64,000 nt of DNA from assembly GCA_029204225.1 (NCBI GenBank), contig CM055115.1, positions 7,847,826 through 7,911,825 on the forward strand. The letters run 5' to 3'. This document shows positions 12,787 to 25,821 of the stretch, piece by piece. How positions within the stretch are numbered: the first letter of the stretch is position 1; the number at the start of each line of letters is the position of its first letter. Source of the stretch: Diphasiastrum complanatum. Its lineage: Eukaryota; Streptophyta; Lycopodiopsida; Lycopodiales; Lycopodiaceae. The translations under genes were made by a program, and so were the position numbers. Below the pieces are notes generated by a model, which had not been told where the DNA came from, searched no databases, and saw only the letters and a list, made by a program, of their open reading frames with translations.

Positions 12787-15700
12787 AGAAGCAATCCAAG
12801 AAGTCGAATGTGGAGGATGACAATCAAGGATCCACATCAGGCAAGAAGAAGAAAGGAAACTATTTTTATTGCCAAAAGCGTGAACATTGGACAAGAGATT
12901 GTCACAAAAAGAAGGCGGATATTAAGAGGGACAAAGTGAAGCAGCTGACCAATTTTGTCGAAGAAGAGAATGATATCGATAACAAAGATCAAGGCATGGC
13001 ATTTGCGACAACATTAGCATCACAACATTCCATTGATTATACACATTGGTACGTGGACTTAGGAGCAACGAGACACATGACTGGCAACAAATCATGATTT
13101 AAAAATCTGGAGCTTACTGATGATGGAGATAGAGTTGCCCAGGCGAACAACGACAAGTGTCAAATCCATGGAGTTGGGGCAGTGCCTATTTAATTTCCTG
13201 ATGGACATGTGAAGGTAATTGAAAATGTGCTCTATGTTCCTGGCCTTCAGAAGAGTCTTTTATCTGTTGGTATAATGATAGATCATAAGTTGAAGGTGGA
13301 GTTCAACGACAAAAAATGCCAGATCAAGGATGTGAAATGGGGTTTCAAGGTTTTGTACAAGTTACATGTTGTTGTTACAAAATGCAATGTGTTAGCATCT
13401 ACATCTATATCACAAAGTGATTTATGGCATAGGCGCATGGGGCATTTGAACTTCAAAAGCTTGAGGCTACTTCGTAAGCTCAAAATGGTAACAGGTCTAC
13501 CTAGTTTGGATGACAAAGCAGAGTCCATTTGCAAGGAGTGCGTGCTAGGCAAGTTACACAGGAAGAAGTTCAACAAAGAAGGAGCAACAAGGGCAAAACG
13601 AGTGCTTGAGTTTATACACTCTGACTTATGTGGGCCAATGAAGGTAATGTCTATTGGTAAAGCATTTTATTTGCTAACCTTCATTGATGATTACTCACGA
13701 AAGACTTGGATCTACACCGTTAAGTAGAAGTCTGACACATTTAGATGCTCTAAAAGCTTCAAAGCATTGGTTGAAAATCAGTCAGGTGCTAAGATCAAGG
13801 TACTCAGGGCACATCATGGTGGTGAGTATCATTCCACAGATTTTATTGACTTTTGCAAGGAGCATGGCATTAAACATGAGTTTGCACAAGTGGATACACC
13901 TCAACAAATTGGGGTAGCTGAAAGAAAAAATCGTACCATTGTCGAAGCAGCTAGGGCAATGATGACACATATGGGAGTTAATGATTCTTTATGGGGAGAA
14001 GCTGTCAAAACTGTTGTGTTCTTACAAAATAGAAGCCCTACATTTGCAGTACATAATTGCACACCCGAGGAGGCATTCACTGGTAAGAAGCCTAAGATGG
14101 ATGGGCTGCGAGTATTTGGATGCTGAGTGTATGTTCACATACCTAAGAGCGAGAGAGCCAAAATGCAGGTAAAGTCCTTGAAGTCCATTTTTATAGGATA
14201 TAATGAACAAACTAAGGGATATAGATGTTATGATCCAGAGGGGCTACGCGTGCACATAAGCCGTGTTGTTTTATTTGATGAAATCCATAGATTTGGGGAT
14301 GAAGAAGAGAATAATGATGAGCCATGCAAGCTTCTCAAAGAGGATGAAATAGTTCTACCACCACAGGAAGATCATTCATGATGATGATGAGGGACGTGGT
14401 ACTCCTCCCACCATAGAGATGAGATGGAGAGTAAGAAACAAATCTATTGGATTGGAAAAGACTGAGGTAGCAGGTGATAAAAGAAAGGAGCAGGATGCAC
14501 CATGGGATTCCTATTCACCTCGTACCAGATCACCTCAACGTAAGTTACCCAAATGGTATACTAAACTCATGAGTGACAAGGAAGGGGAAATTGCCGAGCC
14601 TAGCAAGGAGGGAGAGTTGCGGCATTCCACACGAGAGAGGAAGGAACCTAACAAGTTTCAGGTAAATCTTGCACTTATGAGTGATATTATTTCATCTACT
14701 AAACCCTCTTGCTTTGAGGAGGCCAAAAATCAGGAGATATGGCAAAAAGCAATGCAGGAGGAGATTGATTCCATCAAACACCATGACACATGGGAGATAG
14801 TGGATCTTCCAAAGGGCAAAAGACCCATTGGAAACAAATGGGTATACAAGACAAAGTACAATGCCAATGGAACTATTGCAAAACACAAAGCAAGGCTTGT
14901 AGTGAAAGGCTATGCGCAAAGTAAGGGCATTGACTACGAAGAGACCTTCTCTCCTGTGGCCAACTGGAATACACTTCGCATGGTGATTGCTTTGGTGGCA
15001 CTATTTGGATGGAATCTACATCAGATGGATGTAAAGTCTGCATTTTTGAGTGGTAAACTTGAAGAAGAAGTGTACATGGAGAAACCTAGTGGCTTTGTGA
15101 CACGTGGCATGGAAGACAAAGTGTGCAAGCTGAAGAAAGCCTTGTATAGATTGAAACAAGCACCACGTGCTTGGTATAGCCACTTTGATGAGCATCTCTT
15201 TCTAGAGGTTTGTTACGCACTTCTTCAGATTTCAATCTTTACTACTTTGCTCGTGACTCTAGTATCACACTGATTGTGATAAGACGACCTCATAATCACA
15301 TGAAATGATGATGAGTTGATTGGTGCAATCAAGAAAGACTTATCCTCTAGTTTTGATATGATTGATCTTGGCTTGATGCACTACTGATTGGGAGTGGAAG
15401 TATGGCAAGGTTGCAATAGCATCGCACTAACACAAACAAAGTACGTGAATGAGATTTTGAAGCGTTTCAAAATGTGCGACAGCAAGCCAGTATCCACACC
15501 TGTGGAGGTTGGTAAGAAACTATCTAATCAGGATGAGAGTGTACTAGTTGATGCCACTTTATTTCTTCAATTAGTTGGTTCACTGATTTATCTCACAACT
15601 ACTCGTCCTGACGTAAGTTATGTTGTAAGCGTTGTAAGTCAATTCATGGCTACTCCTAGAGAGATTCATTGGAAAGCAGCAAAGAGAATTCTTTGTTATG

Positions 15701-16252
15701 TGAGAAGCAACATACTTTACCAGTTATATGAGAGGTAGCATACTTTACCAGTTATATGAGAGGCAGCATACTTTACCAATTTTACGGGGCTTTGTTGATT
15801 CAGATTGGGCAGGCTGTATTGAGGACAGGAGATCTACCACAGGTTATGTATTTCATGTTGGTAATGGTGTATTTTCTTGGTCAAGTAAGAAACAAGACAC
15901 AGTTGCTCTTTCTACTACAGAAGCAGAATACAAAGCACTATGTTCAGCTACGCAGGAAGCAGTTTGGCTAAGAAAAATGTTAGAAGACATTGTAATTCTG
16001 CAGAATAAGCCTACTATGATCAAATGTGACAATCAGAGTGCCATACAGCTAGCTAAAAATCTTGTATTTCATTCACACACGAAGCATATAGAAATTAAGT
16101 ATCATTTCATTAGAGAGAAGTTGTTATCTAATGAAATAGACATAGTGCATTGTAAGACAGAGAATCAGTTAGCTAATATATTCACTAAACCTTTAAGTAC
16201 TGATAAGTTTGAGTTTTTTAGAGAAAAACTCTTTGTAAGAAAGATAAACTAG
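12787..16252 (+). pseudogene. Ty1/copia gag-pol, plus strand, 5'-truncated
   Basis: The element enters in the gag tail with zinc knuckle (YFYCQKREHWTRDC), then protease (HWYVDLGATRHMTGN), pre-integrase (LWHRRMGHLNFKSLR), integrase (HSDLCGPMKVMSIG, FIDDYSRKTW, GVAERKNRTIVEAARAM), linker (STRERKEPNKFQ), RT (GNKWVYKTKYN, MDVKSAFLSGKLEEEVYME) and RNase H (FVDSDWAGCIEDRRSTTGY, ALSTTEAEYKALC, NIFTKPL). The frame breaks in integrase near 13725, after integrase near 14125, and in RT near 15270. Around 15285 the two catalytic Asp codons remain but the preceding Tyr-Val codons are lost by a small deletion. A third break is a 28-bp tandem duplication at 15703-15790. The first half of gag and the 5' LTR are absent. 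The 3' LTR follows at 16267. It belongs to a different copia lineage from its minus-strand neighbour. Confidence 0.9.
15703..15790 (+). repeat. 28-bp tandem repeat, about three units, inside pol
   Basis: The unit AGCATACTTTACCAGTTATA plus TGAGAGGY recurs almost exactly two and a half to three times. Because 28 is not a multiple of three, the duplication shifts the frame between the end of RT (LCYVRSNILYQLYER, then stop) and RNase H. Confidence 0.85.
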
Positions 16253-16266
16253 GGTTTAAGGGAGAG

Positions 16267-16606
16267 TGTTAGAATAAGTAAGCCCGAGTTTCTCTCATAG
16301 TTCATGACTTTCCATGTTCAGCAGTGATTTCAAGTTTTTTACTGTCTTTGTGATAGTATGCATGTGTGATAGTTTGATGATACACATAGTGTAAATTGGG
16401 ACACGCGTCCCGTAACGGGGACCGAACTATCATGCAGCGATACCCCACAAAAATTAGACTGTGTATATATATCTTTCAGTCTCTTTTGTAAATATAGTTC
16501 AGAAGTGTTCTCTTGGGTTGGTGTGTGATCTCTCTGTACTGCTTATCTGTTTGATGATAGATTGCTTGCAAATTAACTAACTATATTGCCAGTAATATCC
16601 TTGACA
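16267..16606 (+). repeat. 3' LTR of plus-strand copia element (about 340 bp)
   Basis: A purine run (TTTAAGGGAGAG) ends at 16266 and TGTTAGAATAAG starts at 16267. A plausible promoter/polyadenylation region (TGTATATATATC) lies within. The end at CCTTGACA (16606) is my best guess for the CA terminus. There is no second LTR in the window to confirm it. Confidence 0.6.
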
Positions 16607-17641
16607 ACTAAGAATGTCCAAATCATCATGTATGTGTCCATTACACTTTGTGCATGCCTTGCATGTCACTATGGATCACTTACAATTAATGCATGTGAAT
16701 TGCCACGAGTTTTTACAAGCATGACTTTGCTAATTCTATGTCTACAAACTATATGCAAGGTGTATTCATCAATCTAGATATTATAAAACCATGTAGCTCG
16801 AGTTTTATCTAGGCCAAACTTGGCATTTTTAATTTATGAGCTACATACTTGCATGGTACAACATTTGTAGCAAGCCAAGAAATCAATATGGATTGTTTTT
16901 CAATTTTAACAGGAAATGGTGTGATGGTGGCCGCAAATTGTCCTGTAAACTGCCAATGATAGGAGAAAGAAATGCATTGTTGGCTAGCAAGGTCTGCTGC
17001 TAAAACATGTTGGAAAATCCGAATAGGTTGCTGCTAGATCTGCATAGAAAAAACATAAAAAAACATGCTACCACTACCGCTAGAAACGGTTCTTAATCAG
17101 CCCTATCTGCCTGCGTTTTGGTGTCTTATCTGACTAAGATATGAAGTGCTCCCCTTCTTGAGTTCACTGGTGAAAAATGACCATAGGCAGCTGTTGAGGA
17201 GTTTTGCATACTAGACGCTAGCTGGCTGTAAAACATTGGTTAGATGATGAGCAGGATGAACTGCTGCCAACATGAATCTGCTTGGTTGCCTTGCGTGAAA
17301 GAAGAGGTAGAACGGTTGATGGAGGAACAATGGCTGGAGATACTTTCTGTCCTAATGGCTGCCTAGTATGTTGTTCAAATGTGACTCAGCCCTAATTGCT
17401 TAATCAACAAGCTGAAGTTCGAAGGTTGAGGTTCGATCTGTTGCAACTATTTTTATCACCAAGATCATTTGAATGTTGTTTACCTGATTGTCGATCATTT
17501 GTCTTGGATTCATCTAAACGATTTCCATCTACAAAAGCAAAAAACTTGATTTTGGTGTAGAATCCCCTCTAGCATGCTCTAGACTTGATATCTTCACCAA
17601 AGCATTAATAGATTTGATTTCCTCCATAACCTAAAACACAA
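16607..17641. other. No gene recognised; probably leader or 5' internal part of the minus-strand copia
   Basis: By position this should contain the 5' internal region (leader and gag start) of the minus-strand element whose primer site is at 17642-17653. I do not recognise a gag start on the minus strand. A plus-strand frame at 16586-16777 has no motif. A 21-base match to the copia RNase H tail is present at 17588-17608. Confidence 0.35.
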
Positions 17642-17653
17642 GCTTTGATACCA
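17642..17653 (-). promoter_or_regulatory. Primer binding site of minus-strand copia element
   Basis: The plus strand reads GCTTTGATACCA, so the minus strand reads TGGTATCAAAGC, immediately after the LTR end at 17654. This matches the usual plant initiator-Met-tRNA primer site (TGGTATCAGAGC) with one difference. It fixes the LTR at 17654-18302 as a 5' LTR read leftwards. Confidence 0.85.
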
Positions 17654-18302
17654 TGTGAATGTTTTCAGATCCTTAAGATCCAATCAACTTGAAAGATCTT
17701 TGGTTAGAAAGAGAAATACACTACCAATCTCACCAATGTAGAAAAATCAACATCTACACACAAAATGAGATGCAAACACTAATAGAACTTGATCAAAATG
17801 GAATGAAATGACTATGTACTATTTCTTTCCATAAAAAAGTAGAAAGCTACTATCATTCACACATGTGAAACCGAAAATAGCAATTATGGATTATTCTACG
17901 CATAAAATTGCATGCAATCACCAATATAGGGCACCAATGGATAGTAGAACCCAAGAGAACCATGTATAAGCATGAAATGAGATAGAGAAGAGAGAAGATT
18001 ACTCTCTCCACGCGTTACATCCATCTACAGTAGGTCCAAACCCTAGTTGGCCACTTGGCTTTCTCTCCAAAATGCTCACCCTACGATTTTTGGGTCTAGA
18101 TTCAATGTACCTAGCTATTCTAATTTGAATCTCCTAAAACTGGCCTCCAAACTTTCCCACACTTTCAAAAAGTATTTATTCAAATGAAATTTAGACTAAT
18201 GAACTTTGAAAAGTCAATCTCTAAGTTGAAAACAAGTTTTGGCCTCAATATGCCAAATATGAAAACATTGACAAAATGATCAAACTAGTTGAATCTTTCA
18301 CA
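17654..18302 (-). repeat. 5' LTR of minus-strand copia element (649 bp)
   Basis: Read on the minus strand it starts TGTGAAAGATTCAACTAG at 18302 and ends CTGAAAACATTCACA at 17654. It is full-length and clearly the same family as the LTRs at 7347-7981 and 27888-28510. The partner 3' LTR is the truncated copy at 9276-9456. An internal motif TTTCACATGTGTGAA lies near 17858-17872. Confidence 0.87.
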
Positions 18303-20110
<1,808 letters not shown>

Positions 20111-20213
20111 CTGTATACTCCACAAATATTCTATTTTTTTCATTTTGGTTCACCTTATCTGAAGATCTCACACACTATTTTGCATATCCTACATTATCAT
20201 TACATCATCCATT

Positions 20214-21375
20214 ATGGCCTCTACTCAATCAAGGAAGCCCAAGAATCAACTAGCTTCCATTGTTGCACACATCAAAGATTCCAATGAGCATTGGGTGCCC
20301 CATACATTTTCAACTTTTGACTGGGTTTACATGCAACCATCGGTCAAAGGAACTCACAAGGTTGCAAAGAGGAAGCGAAACAAACAAGACTACCATTGGA
20401 AAGGAAGGATCCACGATTTCAAGATCGACCAAAATGGCGAATACCTTGCAAATGTGCAACACGTATACATGCGTCGAGATATTTTATTGGATGTTGTTGT
20501 TGCTAATAGAATCATACAGTCACATTGTAGGTCTCACCTCTTTTATTTTTGTGTTAACTATTATGTTTGAATTATTATTATGTCATTGTAATGGATAATA
20601 ATGTTGCATTAATGTCTGGTGCAGATGTCTTTCCTTCAAATAGCTTCGACTGGCAAAATGTGAAGTCCTTCACTGGAAAATTCTCCACCATACATGCCAA
20701 ATATGGAGAATTAATATATGGTGGGTTGGCATCCTCTACCCTGATCAAAATGGGCATTTTCTTTTACAATCACATGTACGAAGTTCCAAAAAAAAACTTT
20801 GGCCAAGGCAAATTAGCACCGATTTCTGAGCCAACAATCGATTCTCACGACTAACCATATGTTGACCAACTGACTATTGAATTAATAAAGAGGCAACTTC
20901 TCAAAGAGATTACTTGTAATATGAAGCCAACATTTGGATCCAAACGAGTCTACACGAGCATCTCTGTGCCGATCACCGTATTTGTTGCCATATTTAAGGC
21001 GGTCCCCTTTAGGAAAACAAACACGATGTGGGCTTGGAAAGCAACAGAATCATCACTGTTGGATAACATATTTGTCGCATGGGATTTAAAGGAAATGGAG
21101 CATAAAGGAGATTTAATAAGTGTAAGCTCTCTTTTGAAACAATGACCATAAGGTATCATATTTCACGTCAAACATGCTCCTTAAGTTTCATCTATAGGCG
21201 ATATAAGTTTGGTCATGGCCGATGGGACCCTCTGGATGCGGAGACGAATCAGCAAGAAGTGGAGATATCTACACATTTGCCCTATAATGAAATACAAGAA
21301 ACTCATATAAATAAGGAGTGCAACCTAGAAGATCTTCGACATATGCTTGGATTGACTTTTGCCAAATTGTTGTGA
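20214..21375 (+). pseudogene. BAH-like domain gene, spliced, with one in-frame TAA
   Basis: The start is ATG at 20214. Exon 1 (20214-20526) encodes a Lys-rich N-terminus, then DWVYMQPS, YHWKGRIHDFKIDQNGEY and VQHVYMRRDIL. A GTAGGT donor and a GCAG acceptor give an intron 20527-20624, and exon 2 resumes in phase with DVFPSNSFDWQNVKSFTGKF. The spacing of these blocks (W-V-Y strand, W.GRI strand, V..vY.R.di, then N..D...v.s..GK) resembles a bromo-adjacent-homology (BAH) module, a chromatin-reading fold. The frame meets TAA at 20852-20854 but stays open afterwards to about 21121 (VDQLTIELIKRQLLKEITCN), so TAA may replace a Gln CAA. A last coding block at about 21197-21375 (RYKFGHGRWDP to FAKLL, then TGA) is probably a third exon, with its junction unresolved. 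BAH assignment is tentative. Confidence 0.5.
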
Positions 21376-21527
21376 TTGAGTTTAATATCTGATTTCGGTA
21401 CTGTTTATGTGAATGCAGTGATTTGAAAATTTTAATACCATCTATGTGAATGCAGTGATTTAAAATTTTCAGTACTATGGGAATGGTAGTTTCTTTAAGC
21501 ATGTTGTAGTTAAGCATAGGTTTCCTT

Positions 21528-21690
21528 GCCTTGGCATAAAAATCACGCCAAGGTGCAAAAATCATGCCAAGGCACGAAAATCATGCCTTGGTCACGCCTT
21601 GGCGTGAAAATCATGCCCAGGCGTGACCAAGGCCCGTTTAACCAGGTCAAACGGCCCCTAGTCACGCCCTGGCGTGATTTTCATGCCACG
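21528..21690. repeat. Degenerate tandem/inverted repeat of a CCAAGGCGTGAAAATCATG-like unit
   Basis: Units such as AAAATCATGCCAAGGCACG, AAAATCATGCCTTGG and its inverse GGCGTGATTTTCATGCC follow each other at about 19-30 bp spacing. They occur in both orientations, so the transcript could fold extensively. The block lies between the convergent ends of the BAH-like gene and the minus-strand ORF. Confidence 0.75.
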
Positions 21691-21813
21691 GAGAAAAGAC
21701 AAGAAATTTTTATCAGAGAAAAAAATTTTAAATTCTAAATTCAATGAGCACATCATATAATTACAACAGAGAATTAGGAGAGTCCACAAGAAAAAAAATG
21801 ACAAAATTTTAAT

Positions 21814-23285
21814 TCACATTCGATCCATTTCCTTCAGAGAGGACTTCAGCTTCTCTGATCGCTTTTCTGATGACAGTTCTGGATTTAACATTTCTAATGC
21901 TAATTTAGGAGCATCACTCTCATTCTCATAAGGGCCAATTAAACGAGAGAGAATGAGTTGGGTCTCGAATCCAGGACAGAAATCATTCAAAACGGCTTTT
22001 CTAAGGACACAATAAGCCTTTGGTGCTGACGGTGACAACTCCACCTCACCAATGTGCTTGGAGAGTGCTTTGTATTTAAGAAGCTCTGTCGGTACATCTG
22101 GGCTGTACTTGTTGCTGAAGCAGAAAATAAAGTTGTTGGGCAAGTTCCCAATGTAGTGGGCCGTAGATCTGTCCAGAGTTCCTGCTTCAACTTTCTCCCG
22201 AACGCCACCCCTTCGCATAGCAAATGCATCAATTTCCACTGCGTCCTGCATTTGGTTCAAATTATTGCAAATTGAGTATAATGAAGACAAACAAACATAA
22301 CAAAAATACACAAGTTAAATTGTTGGGTTAGACTTGCCTCGGTCCCTTCATCAATGTCTTTGGTTTGTGCAAGCTGAATTCCTTTGCCTTTGTACTTCAC
22401 GTCAGCAGTTTTCCCTTCAGGTACCTCGAATGGTCTCGTTTGAACTGGTGGTGGTTGAAGCGTTTTCAATTGGCAAAGCACTCCTGCCAATGCTTGCTCG
22501 GTGGTGTCCGTGTCATGCCCGATCAGCTTCTCATACATGTCATCGGACTGGGTGTGGTCAAAAGTGGAACTGCCATTCTACAAATTTACCAATGCTGCCA
22601 GCATCTCATCTTCTCGCAAGCCGAGAATATGTTGCAAGTCATGCATGAATACATAGTCCTGCCCATCAATGATGATTGGAGCAAGGCCATGGATACAAAG
22701 CACAACATCATTGGACTCATCTATATCTTCTGGCTCCATTGATGTGGATGCACTTGTTGCCTCTTGCGCAGCCAAGACTGTGTCATGCTCCGTGGATAAA
22801 TCTTTCTCTTCACCCAGGTCGTGCATCTCGTTCACCTACTCACTAGGATTGTGTTCGTTGCTGGCCACAGTCGCTGGAAACTCATTAAGAAAAAAAATAA
22901 TAGTAATCTCACTGGATAGAAACTTCTTTCCTACACTTTCAAGATCAAAAGTTTTCAGTTGATCCTTGGTCAGCTCCAAGTAATGATCGTTACCCAAGTG
23001 ACTAATAAATCTGTTGAGACGAGCGATAAAGGGTCTATCTCCTTTCCATATATAACTAAACAAGTTATATGGAATCCACATGATAGTTGAGCCAAGAATT
23101 TGTATGGCGTAAGGCTTCAAAGTTTCATCTATATACTCACTCATATATGTGAATGCATCCATATTAGCCCGTAGAGTGGCAAGCGTGTCTGTTCTACCGG
23201 TAAACATACAATAAATAAGATCTAACTGATCTAAACCCTGTGTGGGGGCTAGCAGATTAGCCAACTCTATTTTAGAGGACGACAT
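21814..23285 (-). pseudogene. Unrecognised spliced ORF with two in-frame TAG codons
   Basis: On the minus strand an ATG at 23285 (MSSSKIELANLLAPTQG) opens one continuous frame to 22338, interrupted only by TAG after ...NPSE (22836-22838) and TAG after ...LVNL (22578-22580). An intron 22246-22337 (92 bp; donor GCAAGT, acceptor TGCAG) joins ...DEGTE to DAVEIDAF in phase 0, and the frame closes after ...KEMDRM at 21814. Total about 459 codon positions. I recognise no domain. The N-terminal part is hydrophobic/aromatic (YAIQILGSTIMWIPYNLF), the middle is acidic, and the C-terminus is Lys/Glu-rich. Because both stops could be CAG-to-TAG changes and no frameshift exists, it looks like a recently inactivated partner of the transposase-like gene just upstream on the same strand. 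Confidence 0.55.
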
Positions 23286-23550
23286 TGTTATGCAACTAAG
23301 AACACTAATTTACCAGCAAACTAGTAGCCTAATTGAACAAGACAAGCTAAATTACGAGGAAAGAAATTTCAACAAAACAAGAAGTGACAACAAAAATAAA
23401 AAATCCACTCTTATATAGAGGGGCGTGTTTTCAAAAATAGATATTATTATGAAACAAAATAAAGCAATTTCTATTTATAACAACAATCCAATTCGACAAT
23501 AATATTTATCACAAAGGAATATTCGAATTACAATTCAACATAAATTTCTT

Positions 23551-25821
23551 CTATTCCATCTCATCAGTTTCCGTAGCTTCTCTAGCGTTGGTTTCCAAAA
23601 CATTGGATGTTGGTGTCCTCGGCATCCATCTCTTTCCAACTCAGACTCTAGACATCCTCCATTCTTGATGCCTTGTTCTAGCATTAGAGGATTGCCATGT
23701 CGTCTTTCTAACTGAATTTGAATTGGAGATCATTGAACTCAACTCTTCAGTTCTTGTGTTTTGAAAGTGTCCTTGGCCCAAAACTCCTCTGTAAAACCAT
23801 TGGAATATCTCAACCAATGCATTACTAAGACCCTTTGCTCCGCCATGGCGTGAATTTTTTAAAGTTGTGCATTGACATATTTTCTTCCAGTACTCCCATT
23901 CAACACTACTTTCACGCGCAGTATGATTTGATAATAAGTGTCTCGCTTTCGCACCACCCATTGAAACGTTTGTTGGAACATCTTGCATTTTTCCACTCAT
24001 CTCAACGTCTTTGGTAAGACTCACATGGCCCCCATGCAATTCCATATCGGATAAAGTTATCTCTAGATTTCTAATGCTAACATCTGCTCTTGATTTGGAC
24101 TGCATGTTCCATGCGTAACAACAATGCAAAAATAATAATTTCTCTAGTATTCGTAATTCACCATGCATTGTGCAAAAATGGACTCTTTCGAGAGGAATGT
24201 TCAACACAGGACTCCAAGCTTTGTCTAGATTGTGCCTATTTGGTGCAAGACGTTGGTTGCAATTCAAAATACTTTTGTTCCGCCCAGATTCAAACATACA
24301 ATATACACAAAAATTCTTTGCATTTGCACCAAGACCACAACCGTACATGCATTTCAAGGTCTTCAAATCAGCAGCTAGGTGCCATTCTATAGCAAAGCTT
24401 TCTCCTTCAACATTGAGCAATTTGCCTTCATTTTGTGCATGTTTTATCTTAGATATACTACATTTTTTAAATAGCCACTCCAGTACGTCGTGAGACTCCT
24501 TAGGAACTTCAAATGCAGCTATCCACCACATGTGATTTTCGGATAGCATGCTAAATTCTTTACAATAACTTCCGCCAAACTGTTGCAATTCACGATTCAT
24601 CAAGGTGATTGTGACACGTTCAAGTTTATGCCCTTTTACGATTTCTACTTCGTCCAACTTAATAACAAATATAACTTTACCTCCGCAATCTGTAAAAAAA
24701 AAATTTCATTACGAAAACATATTAGTTGAAGAAAAGCATACAATTGAAAACCGAAATCCACCATAAATGTTCTTACCATTTGTTTAAACTTCGTAATGTT
24801 GGATCATCATCGCTTGGACCTTTTCTAGATCTAAGAATATATTGTTGCCTTGATGATAATGAAAACATGTCGGAGGTCCTTTCTTCTTATTGGTTACTAT
24901 AAAAGAATCCTCAATATGCTGAAACTCTCCTAATTCAGAGAGCAAAATCGAATTGCATTCTCATTTGACGGATTCAACAGGTTTATAAGTAGGTATTATT
25001 TGATGGCATTTTAACCCATTTTTGTCAGAGCGTTTCATATACTTCTTCAAAGCTCTATACCCCTTGCGACTCACACCTCCTTGGTCACATGCGTACACCA
25101 TCTCTTTAACATTTGGATTTGGCTTGAACTTGTCGACTAGCTTTTTTGCAATTCTCAAGCGAATTGAATCACTTGTTTCATCTTCCACAATCTTAATCAA
25201 ATCTTTACCCTTCAAAAAATGTTTCATATATTTTCCGGCAATAAAATATTTTCCAACCGTCTTTTGCAAGAACTCTTTTGTGTCCCTCATACGTCTTTTA
25301 TTGGCACTACCACTTGGTTCCAAAGCTTCTAGTTTGTGTCTCTTAGTGTTTTCATTTTGTGCTTGCTGATTCGAGACTCTACGCTTTTATTGTAAGCCAT
25401 ATATTGTCTTTTGAAATATACTGATTGAAGATTGCAATTCTTCAATTTTTGGGACAGAACTAGCAAGCTCTATTTTCAAACCATTTATCTCCTGTTCCAA
25501 TTTCATATTTATTCCATGCAATGATTTTAAATTGTCATTCATACTCAAGATATGAATGTTTGTCGTATTCGCCAATGTCTCAGCTTGGATTCTTCGAGAA
25601 TCCATTGCTTGACAGTAGCCAAGTAGTCCATTTCGACCATCCCCAACGAACCTTAACAAACTATGTACATCAAAAAATTTAGGAGGAGGATCTACCAATG
25701 GATTATGAGGGTATAAATCACCTCTTACCCATAGATCAATTTGTTTTTTGCCTTCTAATCTCCAACAATGCATGTCATACGAATTTAAGTTTAACATCCC
25801 ATGCAGCTTTGGTGGTCGCAT
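23551..25821 (-). pseudogene. Transposase-like gene (DDE-type suspected), spliced, stops only by C-to-T
   Basis: Minus strand. Exon 1 runs 25821-24777 and exon 2 runs 24689-23551, joined over an 87-bp GT-AG intron in phase 1 (...TN|DCGGKVIF). About 727 codons. Exon 1 has a coiled-coil-prone stretch (MNDNLKSLHGINMKLEQEINGL splits here into heptads) and a basic block (ACDQGGVSRKGYRALKKYMK). Exon 2 has EWHLAADLKTLKCMYGCGLG followed by CVYC, and later VHFCTMHGELRILEKLL. An Asp-x-Lys motif, a Gly turn and a CxxC zinc pair are features of the catalytic core of several eukaryotic cut-and-paste transposases, so I suspect such an enzyme but cannot name the superfamily. In-frame stops are TAA (25387), TGA (24961), TAA (about 24785) and TGA (23641). 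Each could be a former CAA or CGA. No frameshift is seen. Confidence 0.5.

Noticed and set aside
24657-24657. Separate gene start at 24657 for the transposase-like ORF.
   Set aside because: The codon is TTG and lies inside exon 2. The splice at 24690-24776 links it in phase to the upstream exon.
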